This document shows positions 51,201-61,579 of a DNA stretch of 64,000 bases, piece by piece. The notes beneath the pieces are model-generated. The model saw nothing but the letters and a program-made list of their open reading frames with translations. It had not been told where the DNA came from and searched no databases. The translations under genes and the position numbers were made by a program. Position 1 is the first letter of the stretch. Each line of letters starts with the position of its first letter. Source of the stretch: Cephalopachus bancanus (taxonomy: Eukaryota > Chordata > Mammalia > Primates > Tarsiidae); contig JAPVLO010000181.1 of NCBI GenBank assembly GCA_027257055.1, forward strand, positions 992,001 to 1,056,000, in the 5' to 3' direction.

Positions 51201-54200
51201 CACCTACCTCTCCTAGACTTGCTCTAGCCCTGTGAGGTTGGGCTCCTCCTCCTCCTCACCAGCCATCCTGGACTGGGAATCCCAGGGCTGCAGCCCCACC
51301 TTGGAGCAGCCCCTGTGCTTTTGGCTGAGGGCAGCCAGGTTGGGGACACATGGGCATGACCAGGAGCAGCTGGTGACCACTACTAGGAAGAGCAGGTGAC
51401 AGGCAGGGTGGAGTGACAGCCCTAGAGGGGGCGTCCATGAGGTGAGGGGACAGTGGTCTGGGCATGCCTGTTCCTCCTGTGCTGACCTCGCCCACTGGGG
51501 CCATCACCTGGACACAAAGGGCTGGTGTCACCAGGCCAGACACAGATGCGGCCAATGTGAGCCAAGCAGCAGGCCCAAGCTGCACTGAGGGCCAGCGACG
51601 AGGGCCCAGTCTGTGGGGCTCCAGCCACTCCCCAGCACGGCCCGGGTGCCTGAGCCAGGGCTGGGCCAGCCTGAGGCTGGAGGCCGCACTGGGGAAAAAC
51701 CAACATTTCTCCTGGTCGGCGCAGCGCGGGGCAGGCTGAGAGGGGCGCGGAGAGCCCAGCCCATTGATTCCTGCACAATGGATAAAGGAGCCTGTGGTCG
51801 GCGCTCCTAGACCCAGCCAAAGGCGACTCTGTTCACAGCTCCCTCCTCCCCCAAGGGGACAGTGATTTATTTTCCCTTCCAGGAGTGGGGCCCTGAGACG
51901 TGAGGGGTGGCTGGCCTGAAGCCCCACCTCGCAGCGCCTGGGCCGCTCCGAGCAGCCACTGGGCCTGGCTCCCACACGTCTGCCCCAGCTCTGCTGCGCC
52001 CGCCACTGCTTAGGGCCTGAGGAGGACCTGCAGCCCAGCCTCACAAATATGCCTTCCCCCAGGCTGCACACTTTCAGACTCCTGCCCAGTATGGCACCCA
52101 CAGGGAGATGCCCTGATCACACAGTCCCCATAGCGAGGGTCATGCCCGGCAAGCACCCTGCCATCTGGGTCAGGGTTACGCTCACCTGGCGTGGCTGGCC
52201 TGGTGCTGAGGTTGGGGAGGGAACTGCTGGGTGGTTGGTCCCAGGGCTGTCCCTGTAAAAGCTCAAAGGCAGCCTCCTCGGAAAGTCCTAAGTGGCGCCT
52301 TTCCCAACACCTTGTGGAAGGCACTTCACCCTGAACCTCTCAAGTTCCCAGGGTGAGAAACAAAATGGAAATGGAGAAAGCCAAATCCCATCTTTTTTCA
52401 AATTCGAAAAAAAGCAGTTTAAGACAAACCCACCATGATTGTGAAACTTTGGGGAAAGGGTAAATTTAAAAATCTGATTGGAGTCCAGCAAAGAGTCAAC
52501 TCCAGAAATTGTGACACACGGGAGCAGCTTTCAGAAATAATCCCAGCCAGCCACGTGCTGGTTCATAACCCGTGGAGGTCTGTACTGGGCCCCACATCCA
52601 GGCAGGGCCTGGAGGGAAAAATCAGCACGATTCCGGAAAAACGCCCTCCCCCAAACCCCTGCAAACCACAAAGGCCTTGCCCTTGGAAAGCAGTGCCCGC
52701 CCAGCTTCTCGGTGCTGCCAGGGCCACGCAAAGCCAGGGCCAGATTGGAGGCATGGGCCCAAGGCCACGGCTGAAGGAGATGAGGGCAAAGAGGGTGGTC
52801 CCCCAAGGTGTCTCTGCTGCCCATGCCATTCCTGTCTACCATAGCCACCCAACGGCCTCAGCTCTGGCCTATGACCGCAGCAGGACAGAGGCCTCCAGAG
52901 CCTCCCTGGCCAAGTGGCAGAAGACAGGCAGATGCAGAAATGGGGGAGTCCAAGCGGATCAAAGCAGGGACTCACAGCATGGCCTGAGTGCCCGCAGTGC
53001 GCAGGACGCTACACGGACCTTCAGAACAGCCGCCCAGCCAAGCCTCGCATGGACAGCTCCCACCCTCCAGCCAGTGGCCAGTCCCCAGCGGGTAGGCGGG
53101 GGGGGGGGGGGGTGCTGTGGCATAAGGCCCACCTGGGCCGCCGCCCGCCACCCAACACCCGAACGTGGCCTTATAAGGCCAAGTTGGCCTTGGTGCGCTC
53201 GCTGTTCAGCGGGGGAGGGGTGCGAAGCCTCCGAGGACTGGTGGACAGAGCAGGGACGATCCTGAGTGGTCAACATGTCCAAAGGGCCGGCCTGGCCACA
53301 GGTCCCGCCTAGCCATGGGGAAGGCCAACACTGTGTCCTTCTGATCCTGAAACATGGTAGGCACACGTCCGCGGCACACATCACCTATCTGCTGTAAATG
53401 CCCTTGTGGGTGGTATCCAGGGGTCGGGCCGACCACCTGGACATCAGGGGTGAGAGGATGCATCAGGCTACCAAGGCGTGGCACATGCTGAGAGACACTG
53501 TGTGGCCCTGAAGTACACAGTCCTCAGGTGTCTGTCTCAAGATGGCCCCATGCAGGCAAGGACCACCCCCCACACAGCCTCCACCCTGCATCACCACGTG
53601 GGGACTGGCAGGACCAGGGCACAGGGCTGGGTTGGCTGGCAGTCCAGATGAGTCCCAGACACGAAGATTGTTAACTACTCCTCCCATAACCCACCCAGCC
53701 TCCGTGGAACTCTTTACAGGTTCCCAGGGTCCTTATTGGGTCCACTGTGGCCACAAACAGCCCACACTCCCAAGAATCCACAGGGCCACCAGCTGTCCTG
53801 GCCTTCAGGTACACATGGGAATGTGTGCAAGACTGGGGGTGTCCTGGGGGAATCAAGGCTAGAACCCACCTGGCCAGCAGGTGATTGTGAGTAGGTGAGC
53901 TGAGGGTAAGTACCCTGGGAGTGAGCTGCAGCTACTCCTGGGGTGGCGTAGAGTTGGGGCGACCCCAGGGTGAACGGGGGCTCCCACAACCCTGGGGTGA
54001 GCGGGAGGAACCGGAGAGCAGGCTGGGGTAAGCACGGGGGTGTTGGGGGCCCCGTTAGGGCCCTGGTGTGCTGGGGACCTGGCAGAGCCGGCAGGGCAGC
54101 GCAGCGCGTGCCAGGCGGGCAATGGGACAGGGTTCAGGGCCGGCGGGAAGGGGCGGCGCTGGCGCGGCCGACCGGGCCAGGCGCCAGGACTCACCTCGGG

Positions 54201-54276
54201 CGGCGGCCGGCGGCAGGGCCCCCAGCAGCAGCGGCGGCAGCAGCAGCAACAGCAGCAGCGCAGGGCTTGGCGTCAT
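41775..54276 (-). CDS. FGFRL1: FGFRL1, fibroblast growth factor receptor-like 1 (six coding exons)
   Basis: Cell-surface FGF- and heparin-binding receptor of the FGFR family that lacks a tyrosine kinase. It is known to act in cell adhesion/fusion and in diaphragm and kidney development. Coding exons (minus strand): 54,276-54,195; 44,905-44,633; 43,455-43,375; 43,268-42,984; 42,775-42,422; 42,223-41,775. They join in phase to 507 residues (human about 504). Signal peptide is about 1-27 with a Leu run. Ig1 has Cys52-Cys100; an acidic linker is encoded by the third coding exon (119-145); Ig2 has Cys173-Cys222; Ig3 has Cys269-Cys339. Sequons are at N112, N232, N256 and N294. The transmembrane helix is about 378-400. 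The roughly 107-residue tail ends with tandem tyrosines (Y472, Y476) and ten His between 480 and 504. All introns are GT-AG. The start is supported by the signal peptide directly after the ATG. Confidence 0.98.
42224..42421 (-). other. FGFRL1: FGFRL1 last intron, 198 bp, stop-free in the coding frame
   Basis: Donor 'CCAG|gtgcgt' and acceptor 'ttttgtag|AC'. The length is 66 x 3, and the reading frame from the Ig3 exon continues through it to the final exon without a stop, because the acceptor TAG is read out of frame as 'gta gac'. Confidence 0.9.
42422..42775 (-). CDS. FGFRL1: FGFRL1 exon for Ig domain 3
   Basis: 354 bases, residues 241-358. Acceptor 'ctgtgcag|AG'. Contains Cys269, Trp281, the D-x-G-x-Y-x-C signature ending at Cys339, and sequons N256 and N294. 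Both ends are in the 1-2 phase typical of Ig exons. Confidence 0.97.
42984..43268 (-). CDS. FGFRL1: FGFRL1 exon for Ig domain 2
   Basis: 285 bases, residues 146-241. Acceptor 'ccccacag|CG', donor 'ATCC|gtgagt'. Contains Cys173, Trp185, the 'DSGKYTC' motif ending at Cys222, and a basic '[10 protein letters not shown]' stretch of the heparin-binding type. In FGFRs, Ig2 carries most of the heparin and ligand contacts. Confidence 0.97.
43375..43455 (-). CDS. FGFRL1: FGFRL1 acid-linker exon
   Basis: 81 bases, residues 119-146, rich in Asp, Glu, Gly and Pro. It corresponds to the acid box region between Ig1 and Ig2 of FGFRs. Acceptor 'ttctgcag|AC', donor 'TGGG|gtgagc'. Confidence 0.95.
44633..44905 (-). 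CDS. FGFRL1: FGFRL1 exon for Ig domain 1
   Basis: 273 bases, residues 28-119. Acceptor 'cctgcag|GT', donor 'ATGG|gttagt', the one weaker donor in the gene. Contains Cys52, Trp64, 'DAGVYVC' ending at Cys100, and sequon N112. Residues 89-93 read VVELG, where I recall the human protein having QVERE. Confidence 0.96.
47140..48870 (+). repeat. 1.7-kb minisatellite in FGFRL1 intron 2
   Basis: Tandem units of about 22-40 bp built on 'tgtccccaatgtccccagatgcacacactc' elements. I estimate roughly 50-60 units, highly variable in length and sequence. Stop codons are rare in one plus-strand frame, giving a 412-codon open stretch (46,989-48,227) that is an effect of the repeat. Confidence 0.97.
53098..53112 (+). 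repeat. Poly-G run (15 G)
   Basis: Uninterrupted G homopolymer in intron 2, poly-C in the transcript. Confidence 0.9.
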
Positions 54277-54282
54277 CTCGGC
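54195..54282 (-). CDS. FGFRL1: FGFRL1 first coding exon: signal peptide
   Basis: The acceptor 'gttccacag' is followed by six untranslated bases and then the ATG (54,276-54,274). It encodes M-T-P-S-P, a run of seven Leu, then [14 protein letters not shown], and ends 'CGAG|gtgagt'. The short Leu-rich core followed by Ala/Arg is a clear secretory signal. Confidence 0.96.
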
Positions 54283-54464
54283 CTGTGGAACCCGGGGTGA
54301 CGGGGGCGCCGTCAGTGGGTGTGCGGGGCGGAGTGCTCGCCCCTCTCGCGCCCAGGCCCGGGGCCGCCGCAACCCAGCCCGGGTTGGGGGAGCGCGGATC
54401 GGGGACCTCCTTCTCCCCCACCCATGCCCCGGGCGGAGGAAGCGGCACCGGGAGACGCTGCGGG

Positions 54465-54600
54465 CATCAAAGGCAGACAAAGGGTTTACACTAATTACCG
54501 CCCCCCAAACACCGTCTGGATTTCTGGCGCGTGCGGCTCCGGCCCTGCCCGCGGGACACACAACACCGCGGCTGCAGATAATCGTCTGCGCCATTAGCGG
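54465..54600 (-). promoter_or_regulatory. FGFRL1: Possible regulatory block in FGFRL1 intron 1
   Basis: A short stretch of balanced composition inside the CpG island. It contains 'atcaaag' (TCF/LEF-like) and 'acaaagg' (SOX-like), the homeobox core 'ctaatta', and 20-110 bases further 'agataatc' (GATA-like) and 'ccattag'. Motif resemblance only. Confidence 0.3.
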
Positions 54601-55560
54601 ACAAATTTGCGCCGGTGGGGGGGGGCCCACGTGGGGGGAGAGGGGGCGGGGCGGGGCCGCGGGCAGCCGGAGGGCGGCGGCGCGTGACCCGGGCCCCTGG
54701 GCTCCTGGGCCCGCGCCGGGAGTTCACGGCCTGACCCTCCCGCCCACGCCCGGGCTCCGACCCCGAGCCTGCCTACCCGGGGTCGCGGGCGCGGGGCGCT
54801 CACCTGGACGGGCTCGCGAGCGCTGGCGCGAGCGGCAGCCTCACAGCCGGGCCCGCGGGTTGCGCTCCGCGGTCATCGTCGCCCCGAGCGTCGCATCCCG
54901 CCGCCCCGGCCCCGGCTCGGGAGGCGCTACCTGGCGCTGACGGGGAGGGCCGGGTCGGGGCCGGGCTCGGCGCTCCGGGCGCAGGGTCCCGGGGGCGGGC
55001 GGCGGGTCGCGTCCGCGGGCCGAGGCCGGGCTGGGGGCTCGGGGGGCCCGGGGCGGCGGGGCGGGGGCCCAGGGCGCCGCGCAGCGAGGCGTCCTTCCCT
55101 GCGGGGCTTTGTCAACTCTCCCGGAGCGAGCGCCGAGCCCGCCGCGCGCTCCGCCCCCGGCACAACTTCCGACCATTCCGCGCTCGCCGGGCCGCCTCTC
55201 GCCCCGCCCCAGGCACAACTTCCGACCAATCTGCGTGCGCAGGCACGCCCCGAGCCCCGCCCCTCTGTGCTCCGTCCCCGACACAACTTCTGGCCAATCC
55301 ACTCGCGTCTTCCCGCCGCCCGCCCTGCCCCCGGAACATCTCTGACCAATCGGCACGCGCCGGTTCTACTCGCGCCCCGCCCTGCCTGCGAACTTCCCTC
55401 CTATGCACACGCCGCCCCCGCCCGCCCGGCCCTGGGATTAACCCTCGCGCTGCGGCGGCCCCGGCTGGGGGTAGATCCCCGGCGGCAGCCGCGTCCACCC
55501 TGCACCCGCGCCCGTCCTCGCCCAGGTCTCAGTGCCCGAGTCCCCAGACACCCCACCCCC
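54600..55560 (-). promoter_or_regulatory. FGFRL1: FGFRL1 CpG-island promoter and noncoding first exon
   Basis: Very high GC and CpG density upstream of the signal-peptide exon. A consensus donor 'CCAG|gtgagc' on the minus strand at 54,804 could end the noncoding first exon, about 520 bases before the exon-2 acceptor. A weaker alternative, 'CCAG|gtagcg', lies at 54,931. There is no TATA box. CCAAT units at 55,161-55,350 sit upstream. The exact transcription start cannot be placed from sequence. Confidence 0.7.
55161..55400 (-). promoter_or_regulatory. Tandem CCAAT (NF-Y type) units in the FGFRL1 promoter
   Basis: Four related units at about 55,161, 55,214, 55,282 and 55,333, spaced 51-68 bp, each with 'cacaacttc(c)gaccaat'-like text. 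Three carry intact CCAAT (55,226-55,230; 55,294-55,298; 55,346-55,350) and the first has CCATT. On the gene strand this reads ATTGG followed by a CGGAAGT-type ETS core in the best copy. A fifth, weaker remnant, 'gaacttccctcctat', lies near 55,390. Confidence 0.75.
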
Positions 55561-55635
55561 AGGATCCCCGGAGCGGGTTCTTGGCCCCGCCGTACGACCG
55601 CCCCGCCTCGGGCCAGCCGGTCCCCACCCCACTTC

Positions 55636-55656
55636 GCCACCTGGTGGCCCGAGGGC
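55636..55656 (+). promoter_or_regulatory. Possible CTCF/E-box site
   Basis: 'cgccacctggtggcccgag' resembles the CTCF core and contains an E-box palindrome. The 20 bases 'tccccaccccacttcgccac' leading into it occur again at about 57,208-57,227. Confidence 0.3.
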
Positions 55657-55780
55657 AGGGAGCGAATGAGACATCCGGGGGTGCTTCCCGGCCTGGGGTT
55701 CCACGCCTGGGAGCAGAGCCTGGAGTTTAGGGGAGACACCGGGCTCGCTCCGCCCCAGCTGTTCAGGGAGTGGGTGCGGC

Positions 55781-56860
55781 CTCGGTAAGCGGAGCACAGT
55801 CCCGCCTGGAAGCCCCGGCCGACCTAGCGCCCTTGACAGGGCGGGTGTGTTCCCACGGCCCACCTGGGTTCCCGCCCTCACCCGCTAGTGACAGCGAACA
55901 CAGGACGATGATGACAACAACAATAATAATGCTAATAATAAGAACAGACAGCAACACCCCTTTCAGTACTCGCTGCCGGGCAGCTGTCCCTGGAACAGAT
56001 GGAGAAATAGAGGCACGCAGAGGACAGATCACCCCCTTGACTCTCCGGCCAGCGGGCGAGACAGGGCTCGCCCCTCGCAGACTGACTTCCACCAGGTCTC
56101 CTGCCCCGCCGGCGTCCCTGGCTCGGCGCCCAACACAGGTCCCCGGCTCCCATCTTTGCACACAGGCGTCTCGGATCCGCCCCCTGGAACCTTGGCCTTA
56201 TATTGCGCGGCCTACCCGCGGTCTCCCCGCATCGCGGGCGACCATTGGTGCCCGAAACGCAGCACCCACGGCCCACCATCTCCCGCCTCTCAACCCAGTG
56301 GAGTCACCAACCTAACGCCGCCCTCACCCCCTGCTCTTCCCTCGGAGCCCGCCGGAAGCCGACTCTCTGTCCAGCTCAGGAGCCTCCTCTTCCAGGAAGC
56401 CTTCCAGGGAGGACTGAAACTAGAGAGCCCCTACCTGTCGGTGTCACAGAAAGCAGGTGGGGGTCGGGGGAGAGAAGGAGAAGTCCCCTGTGAGGGTTTG
56501 AGGCTCACCCGGGCCTGAGCCACTCACCCTTCCCGAGCTGGCGGGCCGGTGGGAAGCCAGGTTGTGGTGAGCCTGGCCCGCCGGTCTGCACCGCCAGACC
56601 AGGCGCCGCCTGCGCCCGGGGGAGGGTCCGGGGGCCGCTGCATGGCCCTCGCAGAGGCAGGATGCCAGGAGGCCACCCGGACCCTGTCTAAGAGCCAGCA
56701 GGCCACCTGCGGACTGTTCGGCTGGCGCTGGGGTCACGGGCAGGTGGTGGCTACGTCCCACGCCCGTGGGAAGGCCTTGAACTCATGGAGAGGGTGTGAG
56801 GGACACCACCCAGGCGTGAAGGCTCCGCAGGTGCAGGCTGCAAGGACAGGCGTGCAGGGG
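55781..56860. other. GC-rich upstream flank of FGFRL1
   Basis: Declining CpG density. A short AT-rich block, 'acaacaacaataataatgctaataataag' (55,914-55,943), interrupts it. No exon is recognised. Confidence 0.5.
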
Positions 56861-56869
56861 TGGCTCTGA

Positions 56870-57115
56870 GCACGGGAGGTGAGAAGCAGGGCGCAGCAGG
56901 GGAGAGGCGTGCAGGTGGGGGCGCGGGCGGGCGAGGGGGTGAGCGGAGGGGGCACGGACGGAGGGAGGAGGCGCGCGCTGGAGAGAGGGGCAGGGGCCAG
57001 GGGGCGCGGGCAGGGGAGGAGACGAGGGCAGGGCGGGGCAGGGCGAGGCGGGGAGGGGGAGGGGGCGCGGGCAGGAGGCGCAGAAGCGGGAGACGCGGTG
57101 GTCCGCGGGCCAGCC
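56870..57115 (+). other. Purine-rich, G-run-dense tract (G-quadruplex potential)
   Basis: About 245 bp in which the plus strand is almost entirely G and A, with more than 20 runs of three or more G, and a few CpGs. It adjoins a second CpG-rich stretch to about 57,330. Confidence 0.85.
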
Positions 57116-57159
57116 CTGCCTAACCGCGAGCGACGACGGGCGCCCTTTCTGCAGGGACG

Positions 57160-57180
57160 CGCTGCCCTCTGGCGGCAACA
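57160..57180 (-). promoter_or_regulatory. Likely CTCF motif
   Basis: 'gctgccctctggcggcaa' is a close reverse-orientation match to the CTCF core (GCGCCCTCTGGTGGC type). It lies at the edge of the GC-rich block, just before the repeat-rich right flank. Confidence 0.45.
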
Positions 57181-57477
57181 CGAGAGGCGGCGGCTGCCGA
57201 GCGGAATCCCCACCCCACTTCGCCACGTCGGAGCTAGCGGGAGGCCCAGGGCAGCCCAGGCCAAACCCTCTCCCACTCCGGAACCAGGGGCGTGTGCCCC
57301 TCCCGGGCTCCCGCTGCCCTTCGGCACAGTGGCCTCAGAATGGCCGGGAGCAAGTCTTGTCCCTTTAACCCTGAAACTTGGGGCAGTAACTACCCTCTGG
57401 GTCTCGGGTCATGCAATCCAGCTTTATGGGATCACTGTCGGGAGTACATGAGCTGCTTCTCATGTCGAGAGAGAGAG

Positions 57478-57600
57478 GGAAAGCAATGGGGTCTCACTGT
57501 GTTGCCCAGGCTGTGCTCAAACTCCTGGGCTCAAACGATATTCCTGCTTGGATTTCTCAAAGTGCTGGGATTACAGGTGTGAGCCACTGCACCTGTCTCA
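57478..57600 (-). mobile_element. Alu left-monomer fragment, antisense
   Basis: 'caatggggtctcactgtgttgccc' to 'acaggtgtgagccactgcacctgtct', a single diverged Alu arm. It is the first SINE after about 36 kb without one. Confidence 0.88.
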
Positions 57601-58220
57601 GTCCACAAACCTCCCCCACCTGCCCAGCACAGGGAAGCCCTGATAAGTACTGTACTGATTTGCTCTTCATGTGGTCATCGTTCCACAGTGACATGCTGAG
57701 CCTGTGTGTCAGGATTGGTCTTGGGGCTGGATAGCAAGTGCAGGCACTAACAAAGAGTCAGTGGACAGAGTGTGGCAGAACGTTCAGATGATGTATCCGG
57801 GACCAGATTGACACACTCTCACCCGAAACAACAGCAGAAAAACCAGAGGCAAATAGATGTGAAAATGTACTCAAGACACTGGGCAGCAAAGGACAGTGAC
57901 ATCAGAAGGAGGGGAGGCAGCTGGGGAGCCCAGGGTGGTCCCCACCCACTGCCTGGGCACAGGGCAGAGATGGGGATCCAATCCAGCTTTAGGGCACAGG
58001 TAGAGGGCAGGTGGTCAGAGTTCCCAAGTGTCTGGAGAGGAGTGGCTGCACAGAGAGACACAGACACCTGCAGAGGATCACCTCGAGGCTTCACCTGAGT
58101 ACAGACCTGTGCATAATTATGGAGAAAACACCCAAGGCTTGGGAAAGAACCGTCCAGAAGGATTAGAGCCCACACAGGGCTCAGAATAGTGCCTGTGTCC
58201 AACAACCAGAGTGGGAATCC
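57601..58220. other. Intergenic, no gene recognised
   Basis: Moderate-GC sequence. The right part may already be the 5' region of the L1M that follows. Confidence 0.45.
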
Positions 58221-58340
58221 TCATGACTAAGAGGCATCAGTTATAGTAGAAAGCCAGTCTTGCCTCCGTAGTAGGGAAAGATCAGCATAAGACTAAATAC
58301 ATTTCATGTCCCACCCAACACAGCTTAAAAGCAAGACCCA

Positions 58341-58490
58341 GAGCTGGGTGCAGTGGTGCATGCCTATAGTCCCAGCTACTCAGGAGGCTGAGGTGGGAGG
58401 ATCACTTGAGCCCAGGAGTTCAAGACTAGCCTGGCAACATATCAGACCTTGTCTCTTTTTGAAAAATTAAACAAAACAAAACAAAAAACA
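58341..58490 (+). mobile_element. Monomeric Alu-like SINE
   Basis: 'gagctgggtgcagtggtgca' to 'gaccttgtctcttt', then an AAAAC-rich tail. One arm only. Confidence 0.85.
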
Positions 58491-59345
58491 AGACCCAAGG
58501 AACCACACAGTTTCCAAGTAACAATCACATGCCAGAAACAAATAGAAGAATACTTACAGGTCTAAAAGAAAAAATACCCAGCAGCAAAAAAAAGGCAGAA
58601 TACACAATATTGGATATCCAATTAAAATTTATCAGGCATGAAAAGAAGAGGGAAATTATAACCCATACTGGGCTAGGGGAGATCAATCCAAATAGACCTG
58701 GAAATGGCAAAGGTGATAGAGTTTGTAGATGAAACTATCACACACACTGTGACATTCCATATGTTCAAGATGCTAGAAGAAAGTCTGAATATGTCAAGTA
58801 CAGACATACAAAAAAAATTTAAACCTCAAGCTGAACTTCTAGAGATGCAAATTATAGTGTCTAAGAGAAAGAATACACTGGGTGGGGAAATGGAACATTG
58901 CAAAAGAAAGGACTGTGAACTTGAACACATTGCAATAGAAACTATCCAAAAGAATCAGAGAAAAATGGACAAAGTTGGTACCCCTTCAAGTGATGAAATA
59001 CAAGCATAACTGGAATTTCCAAAGAGAGGAGATAGAGGTGGAAAAAGAAAAAATACTTTTTAAAAAATGGCTGCACGTTTTCCAGATGTGATGAAAGACA
59101 TAAACCCACAGTTCCAAAAAGCTCAACAAACCCAAACACAAGAAACATGAAGAAAACAGCATCAAGGAACTTCATTATCAGAATACTGACAACCGGTTCT
59201 GAGGAGAATCTCTTAGAAGCAACCAGAGGGAAAAGACACCTTTTGAGTAGAGAAGCAAAAACAAGAAGAATGCTTTGCTGCTGTCTTGTTGAAAACAATG
59301 CAAGCAAGAAGACAGTGGAATGACATCATTAAAATACTGGAAACA

Positions 59346-59643
59346 GGCTGGGTGCAGTGGCTCATGCCTATAATCCCAGCACTTTGGGAGACTAAGGTGA
59401 GAGGATTGCCTGAGTCCACAGGTTAGAGACCAGCCTGGACAACTTGGTGAGACCTCATCTCTACAATAAGTCAAAAAATTAGCCAGATGTGGTGGCTTGT
59501 GCCTATAGTTCTAGCTACTTGGAAGACTGAGGTGGAAGGATCACCTGAGCCCAGCAGGTCGAGGCTGCAGTGGCCGTGAGCATGCCACTGTACTCCAGCC
59601 TGAGTGACAGAGTGAGACTCTGACTCAAAAACAAACAAACAAA
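59346..59643 (+). mobile_element. Dimeric Alu
   Basis: Full-length, with the lineage-specific 'cttggtgagacctcatctctacaata' left arm and 'cagcaggtcgaggctg' right arm. The tail is (AAAC)n. Confidence 0.93.
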
Positions 59644-59923
59644 CTTGAAAACAAGAAAACTTGAAAACCTGTCAACTCAGTATTCTTTCCTAACAAAAAT
59701 ATATTTTAAAAACAAAGGTGAAACAGGGACTATTTTAGCTATATGAAAGCTTAAAGAATTAATCTTTAGCAAATCTATATTACAGGACAGGTTAAGGGTG
59801 TCCTTCTAGTGGATGGAAGATAGTAGCGGGTGGAAACCATATGTACACAGAGAAATGAACAGCAACAGAAAAGCCAACTACATGAGCAGCTACAAGGAAG
59901 ACTTTCTTACAATTTAAATATCT

Positions 59924-60208
59924 TTTGGCTCATGCCTGTAATCACAGCACTTTGGGAGGCAGAGGTGAAAGGATTGCTGAGCCCAGGGTTTCGAGACCAG
60001 CCTGGCCAACTTGGGAGACCTCGTCTCTACAATAAATTTAAAAATTAACTCGACATGGTGGCATGCACCTATGGTGTTCCAGCTATTTGGAAGGCTGAGG
60101 CGGAAGGATCACCTGAGCCCAGCAGGTCGAGGCTGTGGTGGTTGTGAGCATGCCACTGCACTCTAGCCTGGGCAACAGAGTGAGACTCCAACTTAAAAAA
60201 AAAATCTC
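59924..60208 (+). mobile_element. Dimeric Alu, 5' end slightly truncated
   Basis: Begins at 'tggctcatgcctgtaatc', missing the first ten or so bases, and ends 'gagactccaactt' plus an A tail. Confidence 0.92.
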
Positions 60209-60720
60209 TTTCAAAGATAATCAGCAGTTTAAAGCAAAAATAACAACAATGTATTGTGAGTTTACATCATATGAACATTAAAATATGTAACAACAACAAC
60301 ACAATGGCTGGGAGGGATGGAAATACAATGCTGCAAGGTTCTTTGCCTACAGATGAGTTTTATGATATCACGTGAAGTTAGACCGTGACAAGTTAAAAAT
60401 GCATAGTATACATCCTAAGGTAACTATTAAAATAGTAAAGAATTACAGCTATTAGGCAGCAAAGGAGACATAGAATTTAAAAGTTAACCCTCCAAAAAAA
60501 GCAGAAAAAGGGGGAAAGAATAAACGGTACAAATCAAGACAAAGAGCAACCATATTAACAATCACATTAAATGTAAATATTCTGAACATCCCAACTCAAA
60601 GGCAGAGATTGTCCGATTGGGTAAAAAAGCAAGAAACATATCAAATATAAAGACACAAATAGAATAAAAGTAAAAGGATGGGGAAAGATACACCATGCTA
60701 ACACTACTCAAAAGAAATCT

Positions 60721-60868
60721 GGCCAAGCATAGTGGCTCACGCCTGTAATCCCAACTACTTGGGAGACTGAGGGTCGCTTGAGCTCAAGAGTCTGAGGCTG
60801 CAAAGAGCTATGGTTGCAGCACTACACTGGTCTGGGTGACAGAGCAAGACCCTGTCTCTAAACAAGAA
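60721..60868 (+). mobile_element. Monomeric Alu-like SINE
   Basis: 'ggccaagcatagtggctcac' to 'gcaagaccctgtctctaaa'. It jumps from the left-arm start to right-arm-like text, as in free monomers. Confidence 0.85.
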
Positions 60869-61579
60869 TGAAAAGAACAGAAGGAAAGAAGGGAAGACCA
60901 ATATGGAGTGGCTATATTAATATCAACCAAAGTACATATCAGAGCAAAGAATATTACCAGAGACAAATAAAATCATTTCATAATGGTAAATTGGTAAAAT
61001 CATCAAAAAGACACAAAAACTCTAAATGTGTATGTACCTAACAACAGACCATTTTTAAAAAGCCCATGAAGCAAGAACCAATAGGATTGAAGGGAGAGGT
61101 GATCAAATCCACAATTACATTCTGAGATGTCAATTTTACTCTCCCAACATTTGATTTAACAAGTGGACGGAAAAAACAGAACATGGAGGACTTGATCAAC
61201 ACTGTCAACTAACTTGGCCTAAGTGACATTTATAGAACAGTCCACCATTTTCTGGGCCAAAAGTCACAATATATTCAAAAGGAGTCAAGTGACTCAAAGC
61301 ACACTCTATTACCACAATGGAATTATATTAGAAATCAGTAACAGATATTTGAAAGATCTCTAAATGTTTGGAAACTATAAAATCTCCTCCTTAATTTCCC
61401 ACGTATTGAAGAAGAAACCAAAAGATAAAGTATAGAAATGAAAAGGTCACATGTCAAAAACTGTAGGATGCAGTTACGGCAGTTCTTAGAAATTGATAGC
61501 ACTAATTGATACATATGTATTAGAAAAGAAGACAGGTTTCAAATCAATGACCTCAACTTCCATCTAAAGAAACTGGAAA

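Larger units (their letters stand above)
44906..54194 (-). other. FGFRL1: FGFRL1 intron 2 (9.3 kb)
   Basis: Large intron between the signal-peptide exon and Ig1. GC-rich, with no Alu or L1 recognised. It holds the minisatellite at 47,140-48,870 and a run of 15 G at 53,098-53,112. No additional exon is recognised inside it. Confidence 0.85.

Noticed and set aside
54068..54940. 290-codon plus-strand frame over the FGFRL1 promoter
   Set aside because: Arg/Gly/Ala-rich translation of a CpG island, antisense to the signal-peptide exon.
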